Positions 1-7,408 of a DNA stretch of 64,000 nt are shown in pieces (the stretch's first letter is position 1; each line of letters opens with the position of its first letter). The stretch is taken from the NCBI RefSeq assembly GCF_030504985.1, contig NZ_JASERU010000018.1:1-64000 (forward strand), given 5' to 3'. This DNA comes from Fulvimonas sp. R45. GTDB lineage: Bacteria > Pseudomonadota > Gammaproteobacteria > Xanthomonadales > Rhodanobacteraceae. The position numbers and the translations under genes were made by a program. Under the pieces are notes generated by a model. It did not search any database, was not told the origin of the DNA, and saw only the letters and a program-made list of their open reading frames with translations.

Positions 1-1
1 G

Positions 2-217
2 ACCCGGCTCAGCTTTCAGGGATTCACGCGTGCGATCGTCGCCGAACTGCGCTACGCCCCGCTGGAAACCCCGGGTGCCTTTCCCAAACGACTCGCCCGG
101 CTCCGGCAGCAAGCTCGCGTCTACCTGTTACCTCCACGACGACAACGATCGTATTCGCGCGAAGTCAAACGACGACCGCAAAAATACCCTATGAAAAATG
201 CCAGTCAGCTTAACTGA
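2..217 (+). CDS. IS4-family transposase, C-terminal 71 residues (partial)
   Basis: The open frame enters from the left edge and stops at 215-217. The visible tail is basic (RRQRSYSREVKRRPQKYP) and ends MKNASQLN, the kind of ending seen in IS4-type DDE transposases of Xanthomonadales. The stop lies inside a palindrome that probably forms the element's terminal inverted repeat. The catalytic core is outside the window, so the family call rests on the tail and the terminal repeat only. No start is visible and I cannot tell whether the element is intact. Confidence 0.6.
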   Translation, partial: TRLSFQGFTRAIVAELRYAPLETPGAFPKRLARLRQQARVYLLPPRRQRSYSREVKRRPQKYPMKNASQLN

Positions 218-224
218 CTGGCAT
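198..224. repeat. Perfect 11-bp palindrome at the right end of the IS element
   Basis: ATGCCAGTCAG, a 5-base loop CTTAA, then CTGACTGGCAT form a perfect inverted repeat overlapping the transposase stop codon. The outer arm ending CTGACTGGCATT is probably the terminal inverted repeat. The hairpin could also stop transcription leaving the element. The chromosomal flank would start near base 226. Confidence 0.55.
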
Positions 225-265
225 TAGGCCATGCGCCGGGCTTTTCGTTTTCGGGGCCCTTGCGT

Positions 266-715
266 TCAAGGCCGGGTGGGCTGGTCCGCACCGCTGCCGT
301 GGCGGCCGGCATGCTTCCGCAACTGGTCGAATTCCGCCTTGTCGATCTTCTGCACCGAGCGGATCGCGCACGGTGGCTGGTAGCGCGAGCGGACCGTCTC
401 GCCGGCCTCGCCGCAGATGCTCCACGGCATCACCGCCTGGTTGGCCGGGTTGGAGCGGAAGCTGAGGCCGCCCGGCGGCATGCCCAGGCGGGGACAGTCC
501 GCCTGCAGCTTCACCAGGTAGCGGTCGGGGCCGGCGCGCGCGATGACGGTGCGCTTGTCCACCACGTGCCATTCGTTGATGCGGTCGCTGCGCAGGCAGC
601 TGGAGACCGGACGTATCGGCTGGTACTGCGGCGCATGCGTATCGGCCATGGCCGCGGATGCGCCCGCCATGCAGGCGAGCGCCAGTGCGGGCAGGATGAG
701 GGTGATGGGTTTCAT
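266..715 (-). CDS. DUF6491 family exported protein
   Basis: A 149-residue protein with a clear Sec signal peptide (MKPITLILPALALACMAG..., cleavage after ...AMA). The mature part carries CLRSDRINEWHVVD, a central DCPRL, RSNPANQAV and the ending QPPCAIRSVQ, typical of DUF6491, a small Xanthomonadales family of unknown function. Conserved cysteines suggest periplasmic disulfides. The start at 715 is chosen over an in-frame ATG 12 codons upstream because it is preceded by GAGGTG and begins the signal peptide. It is divergent from egtB. Confidence 0.75.
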   Translation of the reverse strand: MKPITLILPALALACMAGASAAMADTHAPQYQPIRPVSSCLRSDRINEWHVVDKRTVIARAGPDRYLVKLQADCPRLGMPPGGLSFRSNPANQAVMPWSICGEAGETVRSRYQPPCAIRSVQKIDKAEFDQLRKHAGRHGSGADQPTRP

Positions 716-899
716 GGGACACCTCGCCGTTGGAGTGACTGGCGCAGGCAATCGTGCCGCCGCGCCGCGGTTCGACGATCTGCCATCCGCGGATCACACC
801 ATTTGAACGGGTGCTGCGGCATGGTAGGGCGATGGTCACGCGTCCCCACGCCCGCCGCAAGGCACCCTGCAACAATGCCGGCCAGGCGGTGGGTTGGCC

Positions 900-2153
900 A
901 TGAACGCAGCGCAGCCCGTACCCGCGGTCGTCGATGCGGCGACGCGTTTCCGCCGGGTGCGCGGCCACACGCTGGCGCTGTGCGCCGGGCTGGGCGCGGA
1001 GGACATGCAGGTGCAGTCCATGCCCGACGCCAGCCCGGGCAAGTGGCACCTGGCGCACACCACGTGGTTCTTCGAGCAGTTCGTGCTGGGCCTGGACCCG
1101 GCATGGCGCCCGCGCCATCCCGAATGGCACTACCTGTTCAACTCTTACTACCAGACCGTGGGGCCGATGCACGAGCGCCCGCGGCGCGGCCTGCTGACCC
1201 GGCCCACGCTGGACGAGGTGCTGGACTACCGCCGGCGCGTCGATGCGGCGGTGGAGGATCGCCTGTCGCGCGACCACGCCCCCGAACTGGCGCGCCGGGT
1301 GGCGCTGGGCCTGCAGCATGAACAGCAGCACCAGGAACTGTTGCTCACCGACATCAAGCACGCGTTCTGGTGCAACCCGTTGCGGCCGGCCCTGCTCGAC
1401 GCGCCGCCTGCACCGTCGTCGGCCGGGGCCGCGCCGCTGCATTTCCTGCCGGGCCGCGAGGGCATCGTGGAGATCGGCCACGCCGGCGACGGCTTCGCCT
1501 TCGACAACGAGACGCCGCGGCACCGTACCCTGCTGCAGGCGCACGCGCTGGCCGATCGATTGGCGACCAACGCCGAGTACCTGGAGTTCGTGCGCGACGG
1601 CGGCTACCGCGAGCCGTCGCTGTGGCTGTCCGACGGCTGGGCGCTGGTACAGCGCGAAAGCTGGCGGCATCCGCTGTACTGGCAGGACGGGCTGGACAGC
1701 GAATTCACCCTGGCCGGCATGCAGGCCTTGGACCCGGCCGCGCCGGTCTGCCACCTCAGCTTCTTCGAGGCCGACGCGTTCGCCCGCTGGGCCGGCGCCC
1801 GGCTGCCCACCGAGGCCGAATGGGAAGACGCCGCCGCCGGCGTGTCCGTGCACGGCAACCTGCAATACGCGGGCCGCCTGCATCCGCGGCCGGCCGAACC
1901 GGGCGAGAGCCTGCGCCAGCTCTACGGCGACGTGTGGGAATGGACCGCCTCGCCCTACGTCGGCTACCCCCGCTTCAAGCCGCTGCCCGGTGCGCTGGGC
2001 GAGTACAACGGCAAGTTCATGAACGGCCAGTGGGTGCTGCGCGGCGGCTCCTGCGCCACACCCGACGACCACGTCCGCGCCAGCTACCGCAACTTCTTCC
2101 CGCCCCATGCGCGCTGGCAGTTCGCCGGCGTGCGCCTGGCGCGGGACCGATGA
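900..2153 (+). CDS. egtB: Ergothioneine biosynthesis protein EgtB
   Basis: Iron(II)- and O2-dependent sulfoxide synthase that joins hercynine to a cysteine donor, 417 residues. The N-terminal DinB_2-type helical domain holds the likely iron ligands: a KWHLAHTTWF segment (H50/H53) and HEQQHQE (H140, H144). The C-terminal formylglycine-generating-enzyme-like domain starts near FDNETPRH and includes YGDVWEWTASPY, LRGGSCATP and YRNFFPP. The ATG at 900 is used; an in-frame TTG at 894 is less likely. egtD follows after 25 bp, so the pair is probably one operon. Whether the donor is cysteine or gamma-glutamylcysteine cannot be read from the sequence alone. No EgtA, EgtC or C-S lyase gene is in the window. 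Confidence 0.93.
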   Translation: MNAAQPVPAVVDAATRFRRVRGHTLALCAGLGAEDMQVQSMPDASPGKWHLAHTTWFFEQFVLGLDPAWRPRHPEWHYLFNSYYQTVGPMHERPRRGLLTRPTLDEVLDYRRRVDAAVEDRLSRDHAPELARRVALGLQHEQQHQELLLTDIKHAFWCNPLRPALLDAPPAPSSAGAAPLHFLPGREGIVEIGHAGDGFAFDNETPRHRTLLQAHALADRLATNAEYLEFVRDGGYREPSLWLSDGWALVQRESWRHPLYWQDGLDSEFTLAGMQALDPAAPVCHLSFFEADAFARWAGARLPTEAEWEDAAAGVSVHGNLQYAGRLHPRPAEPGESLRQLYGDVWEWTASPYVGYPRFKPLPGALGEYNGKFMNGQWVLRGGSCATPDDHVRASYRNFFPPHARWQFAGVRLARDR

Positions 2154-2178
2154 ACGCCATGCCCCGGAGCCCCCGCCG

Positions 2179-3150
2179 ATGAACCTGCCCGCCAGCGCCC
2201 TGCGCGACGACGACCGCCGCCCGCCGGCCGACGAGCTGCTGGAAACCGTGCAGCGCGGCCTGCGCGCCCGGCCCAAGCGGCTGCCCTCGTGGCTGTTCTA
2301 CGACGAGCGCGGCTCGGAGCTGTTCGAGCGCATCTGCGAGCAGCCGGAGTACTACCTCACCCGTTGCGAGATCGCGCTGCTGCGCGAGCATGCGCCGGCC
2401 ATCGGCGCCGCGCTGGGGCCGGACGTGCGCCTGGTGGAATACGGCAGCGGCCACGCGCACAAGACGCGCCTGCTGCTCGAACACCTGGAGCGGCCGGTGG
2501 CCTGGGTGCCGGTGGAGATCTCCGCCGAGCCGCTGCGGCTCAGCGTGCGGCGCATGGCGGAGTGCTTCCCGCACCTGCCGATGCAGCCGCTGGGCGCCGA
2601 TTTCACCCGCCCGCTGCGCCTGCCGGTGCCGCCGCGCGCGCCGCGGCGCACGGTGCTGTATTTCCCCGGTTCCACCATCGGCAACTTCGACCACGCCGAG
2701 GCGGCCGCCCTGCTGCGCAAGATGCGCGCCGAGATGGGCGAGGCCGGCGGCCTGCTGATCGGCGTGGACCTGAAGAAGGACAACGCCATCCTGGAGGCGG
2801 CCTACAACGACCGCGCCGGCGTCACCGCCGAGTTCACCCTGAACATGCTGGCACGCCTGAACCGCGAGCTGGGCTGCGACTTCGACCTCGCCGCCTTCCG
2901 CCATCGCGCCCGCTACAACGCGATGGCCGGCCGCATCGAGACCCACATCGTCAGCACGCGCGAGCAGCGCGTCCGCGTCGGCCGCCAGCGGGCCGCCTTC
3001 GGCGCGGGCGAGGCCATGCTGGTGGAATACAGCTGCAAGTACTCGGTCGAGGACTTCGCCGCCCTGGCCACCCGCGCCGGCCTGCGCGTGGAACGCAGCT
3101 GGTTCGATCCGCAGCGCATGTTCGGCGTGCACTACCTGGTGCGGGCGTAG
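2179..3150 (+). CDS. egtD: L-histidine N-alpha-methyltransferase EgtD
   Basis: SAM-dependent enzyme that trimethylates histidine to hercynine, the first step to ergothioneine; 323 residues, the usual EgtD length. Family motifs run in order: PEYYLTRCEIALL, the SAM-binding EYGSGHAHKTRLLLE, FPGSTIGNF, GVDLKKD, YNDRAGVTAEFTLNML, RIETHIVSTREQ and CKYSVEDFA. The start at 2179 leaves 25 bp after egtB; a more upstream ATG at 2107 would overlap egtB by about 47 bp and adds unrelated residues. With EgtB, EgtD makes the core of the pathway. No terminator with a T tract follows. Confidence 0.94.
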   Translation: MNLPASALRDDDRRPPADELLETVQRGLRARPKRLPSWLFYDERGSELFERICEQPEYYLTRCEIALLREHAPAIGAALGPDVRLVEYGSGHAHKTRLLLEHLERPVAWVPVEISAEPLRLSVRRMAECFPHLPMQPLGADFTRPLRLPVPPRAPRRTVLYFPGSTIGNFDHAEAAALLRKMRAEMGEAGGLLIGVDLKKDNAILEAAYNDRAGVTAEFTLNMLARLNRELGCDFDLAAFRHRARYNAMAGRIETHIVSTREQRVRVGRQRAAFGAGEAMLVEYSCKYSVEDFAALATRAGLRVERSWFDPQRMFGVHYLVRA

Positions 3151-3266
3151 CGTCTGGGCCGGGCGGCGCCGGAGGCCCGCTCACTTCATGCCTCGGATGG
3201 CTGGCCCCGGCGCGGGAATCGTGCGGCGGCAAGGCATCCTTCTTGAAGGATTTGCCGGGTACGCGG

Positions 3267-3563
3267 CTAGGCCCGCGAGTCCCGCTCCAGCCGGCCGAAC
3301 CGCAGGGTCACAGAAGCACTGACGGCCAGCGATAGCGCGAAAATGGCAGCGAAGACGAGCCAGCTCTGGAAACGAAAGCCCAAGACAACCGACGTTACAC
3401 CCAGGCACGCCGCCAGGATGCGAAGCGCCATGGACAGCTTGAGGTGCGACAGTTTGAGCCGCAAATGCGCGCCGCAATCCGTGCATTGAAGCGCTCCGGA
3501 CCCACCCACGAGCCACACCCGGGTGAATGGAACCGAAGAGTTCTGGCATTCCGGGCAGTTCAT
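3267..3563 (-). CDS. Small zinc-ribbon membrane protein, hypothetical
   Basis: A 98-residue protein. The N-terminus has two CxxC knuckles (MNCPECQNSS and QCTDCGAHLRL), a likely zinc ribbon. Two hydrophobic segments follow (about residues 45-62 and 66-82) with a basic tail. The layout suggests a cytoplasmic zinc ribbon anchored to the inner membrane. No known function recognised. It is separated from neighbours by more than 100 bp on both sides. Confidence 0.65.
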   Translation of the reverse strand: MNCPECQNSSVPFTRVWLVGGSGALQCTDCGAHLRLKLSHLKLSMALRILAACLGVTSVVLGFRFQSWLVFAAIFALSLAVSASVTLRFGRLERDSRA

Positions 3564-3741
3564 GGAAGAACCCGATGTCGGAGCAAGTACCCCTGTCCGC
3601 AGTGTAGCCCTGCAGCCTGCCTTGCACTACTGCAATGTGGTGTGGCCCGACCCGCCGGGAATCAATCGTCTGCTTTGGTTTGCGCGGGCGGATTGCGGGT
3701 GGCGAGGCTGGAAATGGCAGCGAGACGACCAGGGAGTGGCG

Positions 3742-4185
3742 TCATTCGCCCGGGATCGACGGCTCCACCAGCCGCGCCAGCAACGTCAGCGATTCCTGCC
3801 AGCCCAGGTAGCAGGCTTCCACCGGGATGGCCTCGGGGATGCCTTCCTGGGTCACCTGCAGTTCGGTGCCGCAGGACACGGGCTTCAGCGCGATCGTGGT
3901 CACCATCTCGCCGGGCAGGCCCGGGGCGTCGAAGCGGTCCGTGTGGCGGATCAGCTCGCCCGGCTTCAGTTCGAGGTAGCTGCCGCCGAAGGCGTGGCTG
4001 TGGCCGGTGGAGAAATTGGTGAACGACATGCGGTAGTCGCCGCCCACCCGCACGTCCATGTGGTGCACCGTGCAGGTGAACCCGTCCGGCGGCAGCCACT
4101 TGGCGACCGCGCTGGCGTCGAGGAAGGCGTGGTAGATGCGCTCCGCCGGAGCGCGCAGCACGCGATGCAATGTCACGGTTCCCAT
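3742..4185 (-). CDS. SRPBCC / AHSA1-type ligand-binding domain protein
   Basis: 147 residues in the START/AHSA1 fold. Visible family features are VLRAPAERIYHAFLDASAVAKWLPPDGF at the start, the GGDYRMSF strand, FGGSYLELKPGELIRHTDRF, a GTELQVTQEGIP segment and the C-terminal helix YLGWQESLTLLARLVEP. Such proteins bind small hydrophobic ligands, and many sit beside stress regulators, but no ligand can be inferred here. It lies 93 bp after the glycosylase gene on the same strand. Confidence 0.85.
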   Translation of the reverse strand: MGTVTLHRVLRAPAERIYHAFLDASAVAKWLPPDGFTCTVHHMDVRVGGDYRMSFTNFSTGHSHAFGGSYLELKPGELIRHTDRFDAPGLPGEMVTTIALKPVSCGTELQVTQEGIPEAIPVEACYLGWQESLTLLARLVEPSIPGE

Positions 4186-4278
4186 GGATCACCTCGCTTG
4201 TTGGGGGGAGCGTCCTTCTGTTCATGCGACGAACGGAACATGGCGGTATCGACACCGGGACCGTGGGCGCCCCCGACT

Positions 4279-4710
4279 TCAGCCCGGACGCTCCCAGGAC
4301 GCCATCTCGCCCGGGACGATGCGGAACAGCGGGTGCGTGCCGGGAATGCCGATGCCATCCCAGCGGCGATGGAGCTCGGGACTGCGTCGCGCCAGCTTGT
4401 CCAGCAGGTGGCGCCATTCGTGCAGGAGCTGGCCGTCGGTGCAGGCGATCGGGGCGATGCCGCGGACGGGGCCGAGTTTGCCGCGGTCGAAAGCGTAGCC
4501 GCGCGCGGTCGCCTCGGCGTGCACCGCGGCCAGGTAGGCGTTGATGGCCGAGCGCGGCGCAGGATGGTCGCGGAAGCGTTCGAGCTGCGGGTGGTGGCGG
4601 TAGCCGCGCGTCTCGCCGCGCAGCACGGCGCGCGCCAGCAGCGCTTCGCGCCACAGGGCGACCAGGCCCTGCGGATCGAGGTAGCGGGGGTGGAGGGTCC
4701 AGAGTCGCAT
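4279..4710 (-). CDS. Pyrimidine dimer DNA glycosylase family (Pyr_excise)
   Basis: 143 residues, matching the bacterial Pyr_excise family related to T4 endonuclease V. The signature opening MRLWTLHPRYLD is followed by GLVALWREALLARAVL, GYRHHPQLERF and a central RGYAFDRGKLGP. The family removes UV-induced pyrimidine dimers by base excision, though many bacterial members are uncharacterised. The gene begins only 4 bp after the methyltransferase stop, so the two are likely co-transcribed. Confidence 0.82.
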   Translation of the reverse strand: MRLWTLHPRYLDPQGLVALWREALLARAVLRGETRGYRHHPQLERFRDHPAPRSAINAYLAAVHAEATARGYAFDRGKLGPVRGIAPIACTDGQLLHEWRHLLDKLARRSPELHRRWDGIGIPGTHPLFRIVPGEMASWERPG

Positions 4711-4714
4711 CGGC

Positions 4715-5428
4715 TCAGGCCTGTTTGTGTCCGCGCACGATCCACACCCACGGGAACATCAGGAAGTTCGGCCCGTGCCGTCGCGCGTCGGCAAGCCCGT
4801 TGGCGCGCAGGGTGCGGGCGTAGTCGGCGGTGTGGCGGAAGTCGAGCAGCGCGACCCGGCCGCCGGGTTTCAGCACGCGGGCGATCTCGCGCACGGCCTG
4901 CTCGCGGTCGGTCTGGGTGGGCAGGTTGTGGATGGCGAGGCTGGAGATCACCACGTCGAAGCTGGCGTCGGGGTAGGGCATGCGGCGCATGTCGCCGGTG
5001 TCGATCCGCACGCGTTCGCGCAGGCCGGCCAGTTCCGCGTTGCGCGCGGTGGCGTCGGCGGCGTTGCCGCTCTGGTCGCGGGTGCTCCACAGGTCCAGGC
5101 CGGTGGCGCGTCCGCGCGGCAGGTTCCGTGCCGCTTCGAGCAGCAGCATGCCGCGGCCACAGCCCACGTCCAGCACCTGCTCGTCGCCGCGTAGGGCCAA
5201 TGCGGCGACCATCCGGCGCAACACGGCCGGCTTGCCGCGCAGGCTGCTCAACGCCATCAGCACGGCTTCGGCCGCCAGCACGGCGCCGGTGTACACCATC
5301 GCGCCTGCCAGCGCGGGCGGCAGGATGGCGGAGCCGCCGAGACCGAGCGCCAGCAGCAGTGGCCCGCCGATGGCGAAGCCCAGCACCAGCCCGGGCGCGT
5401 CGATGCCGAATCGCGGTGTCCCCTTCAT
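4715..5428 (-). CDS. Membrane-anchored class I SAM methyltransferase
   Basis: 237 residues. Two N-terminal hydrophobic stretches (about residues 10-28 and 31-55) precede a Rossmann methyltransferase: motif I VLDVGCGRGMLLLEAA, GLDLWS, IDTGDMRRMPYPDASFDVV, and the post-motif ARVLKPGGRVALLDF. The ATG at 5428 gives this compact form; longer upstream readings are ordinary out-of-gene sequence. The substrate is unknown; the UbiE/arsenite-methyltransferase-like core suggests a small or lipid acceptor. First gene of a leftward set, divergent from the M28 peptidase. Confidence 0.82.
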   Translation of the reverse strand: MKGTPRFGIDAPGLVLGFAIGGPLLLALGLGGSAILPPALAGAMVYTGAVLAAEAVLMALSSLRGKPAVLRRMVAALALRGDEQVLDVGCGRGMLLLEAARNLPRGRATGLDLWSTRDQSGNAADATARNAELAGLRERVRIDTGDMRRMPYPDASFDVVISSLAIHNLPTQTDREQAVREIARVLKPGGRVALLDFRHTADYARTLRANGLADARRHGPNFLMFPWVWIVRGHKQA

Positions 5429-5570
5429 GTCGCACTCCTGGTCCGATGCCGGCATCTTGGCGGCCCGGGGGCGTGTCCGCCATTGACAGTTGTCACCGGA
5501 CTGGCGGGCGCCTGTACGAGGCGCGGCGTTCTGCGACATCATCGGCCTGTTTCCACGCAGGAGTGCCACC

Positions 5571-7229
5571 ATGAAATGGCTGATGATCCCGCTCGTCGCG
5601 CTGGCCGTGGCGGCGCCGGCGCTGGCGGCCGACACCGCCGCGCCGGACTTCGATCCGCACCGCCTTTCCGCCGAGGTCAGGACGCTGTCCTCCGACGCGT
5701 TCGAGGGCCGCGGGCCGGATACCCCCGGCGAGACGAAGACCGTGGCCTGGCTGATCGAGCAGATGAAGGCCGCCGGCCTGCAGCCCGGCGGCGCGGTGGT
5801 GGACGGCCAGCGCACCTGGACCCAGTCGGTGCCGCTGGCGCGCTTCGAGATCACCGGCACGCCGCGCTTCACCCTCACTGTCGACGGCAGGGACCAGCCG
5901 CTGACCCAGGGTGGGGAGATCGCCGTGCGCCCGTCGATGGACGGCTCGCGCAAGGTGGACATCGAGCACGCGCCGCTGGTGTTCGTGGGCTACGGCGTGA
6001 AGGCGCCGGAGCGCCACTGGGACGACTTCAAGGGCGTGGACCTGCACGGCAAGGTCGCCGTGGTGCTGGTGAACGACCCCGACTACGAGACCGGCAAGGG
6101 CGACTTCGGCGGCAAGGCCATGACCTACTACGGCCGCTGGACCTACAAGTACGAGGAAGCCGCGCGGCAGGGCGCGCTGGGCATGCTGGTGATCCACGAG
6201 ACCGCGCCCGCCTCGTACGGCTGGGCCACGGTGAGGAACTCCAACACCAACGTGCAGTTCGACATCGTGCGCGACGATCCGAAGGCCGCGCATCCGCAGC
6301 TGGAAGGCTGGATCCAGCGCGACCTGGCGGTGGCGATGTTCAAGCGCGCGGGACTGGACTTCGAGGCGCTGAAGAAGCAGGCGCAGACGCGCGCGTTCAG
6401 GCCGGTCACGCTGAAGGGCGAAAGCTTCTCGGCGCACTACGACGTGGCCGTCGGCCACATCACCTCGCACAACGTGGTGGGCCGCGTCGAGGGCAGCACG
6501 CATCCCGACGAGACGGTGATCTACAGCGCGCACTGGGACCACCTGGGCATCGGCGCGCCCGACGCGAAGGGCGACCGCATCTACAACGGCGCAGTGGACA
6601 ACGCCACCGGCACCGCGGCGCTGATCGAGCTGGGCCGCGCCTTTGCGCACGGGCCCAGGCCGCAGCGCAGCGTGGTGTTCCTCGCCGTCACCGCGGAGGA
6701 GAAGGGCCTGCTCGGTTCGGAGTATTACGCCAGCCACCCGCTGTACCCGCTGGACAGGACGGTGGCGGTGATCAACACCGACGCGCTCGACCCGGGCGGC
6801 GTGGCGCGCAACTTCTCCATCTCGGGCACCGCGAAGCTGGGCCTGCTGGACGACCTGGTCGCGGTGGCGAAGAAGCATGGCCAGTACTTCACGCCCGACC
6901 CGCATCCGGAGGCCGGCGGCTTCTTCCGCTCGGACCACTTCTCCTTCGCCAAGCGCGGCGTGCCGGCGCTGTCGTTCGAGTCCGGCAACGACCTGGTGGA
7001 CGGCGGCAAGGCGGCCGGCGAGGCGCAGGCCAAGGCCTACACCCGCGAGCACTACCACCAGCCGTCGGACGAATGGCAGGCGGGCTGGAGCTTCGCTGGC
7101 ATGGCGCACGACCTGGGCGTGCTGCACGACCTGGGCGCGCAACTGGCCGACTCGCGCGAGTGGCCAAACTGGTCGGCGGATTCGGAGTTCCGCGCGATCC
7201 GCGACCGCAGCGCGGCGGAGCGGCGTTGA
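5571..7229 (+). CDS. Exported M28 family zinc aminopeptidase
   Basis: 552 residues with a Sec signal peptide (MKWLMIPLVALAVAAPALAA). A PA-like insert lies around residues 130-230 (VVLVNDPDY, GALGMLVIH). The M28 core shows the co-catalytic zinc ligands and base: SAHWDHLGI (His), GAVDNATGTAALIEL (bridging Asp), AVTAEEKGLLGSEYY (catalytic Glu-Glu), NTDALD (Asp) and a C-terminal FRSDHFSF (His). It should act in the periplasm on peptides. AGGAG sits just before the ATG. Transcription ends toward the convergent mfd gene, with a REP-like hairpin between the two stops. Confidence 0.9.
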   Translation: MKWLMIPLVALAVAAPALAADTAAPDFDPHRLSAEVRTLSSDAFEGRGPDTPGETKTVAWLIEQMKAAGLQPGGAVVDGQRTWTQSVPLARFEITGTPRFTLTVDGRDQPLTQGGEIAVRPSMDGSRKVDIEHAPLVFVGYGVKAPERHWDDFKGVDLHGKVAVVLVNDPDYETGKGDFGGKAMTYYGRWTYKYEEAARQGALGMLVIHETAPASYGWATVRNSNTNVQFDIVRDDPKAAHPQLEGWIQRDLAVAMFKRAGLDFEALKKQAQTRAFRPVTLKGESFSAHYDVAVGHITSHNVVGRVEGSTHPDETVIYSAHWDHLGIGAPDAKGDRIYNGAVDNATGTAALIELGRAFAHGPRPQRSVVFLAVTAEEKGLLGSEYYASHPLYPLDRTVAVINTDALDPGGVARNFSISGTAKLGLLDDLVAVAKKHGQYFTPDPHPEAGGFFRSDHFSFAKRGVPALSFESGNDLVDGGKAAGEAQAKAYTREHYHQPSDEWQAGWSFAGMAHDLGVLHDLGAQLADSREWPNWSADSEFRAIRDRSAAERR

Positions 7230-7240
7230 ACCTGTTCCTG

Positions 7241-7341
7241 GCTCCTCCCCCTGCTTGCAGGGGGAGGTCGGGAGGGGGTAGACGGGCTGGCCGCGAGCTT
7301 GGGTGACCCCTCCCCAGCCCTCCCCTGCGCGCAGGGGAGGG
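7241..7341. repeat. REP-like double-hairpin repeat, copy 1 (type A)
   Basis: Lies between the convergent stops of the M28 peptidase and mfd. Two GC hairpins, CTCCCCCTGC..GCAGGGGGAG and CCCTCCCCTGC..GCAGGGGAGGG, flank a core containing GCCGCGAGCTTGGGT. The same layout and core occur at 9621-9724 inside mfd. A likely role is bidirectional 3' end formation or mRNA protection. Confidence 0.8.
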
Positions 7342-7408
7342 AGCACCGGAGCGGTATCCAATCCCAGCCCTCACCTGCAAGCTGGAAAGGGAGAGTTCGA
7401 ACCCGTTG

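Noticed and set aside
894-899. TTG start for egtB
   Set aside because: The ATG two codons later is the better start, and the extra residues add nothing.
210-2276. 688-codon open frame on the minus strand over egtB
   Set aside because: Antisense to a gene with complete EgtB motifs; its translation is low-complexity Ala/Arg/Gly as expected for a GC shadow frame.
7241-7341. REP-like hairpin clusters as a CRISPR array
   Set aside because: No regular spacing of identical direct repeats and no cas genes in the window; the units are paired hairpins.
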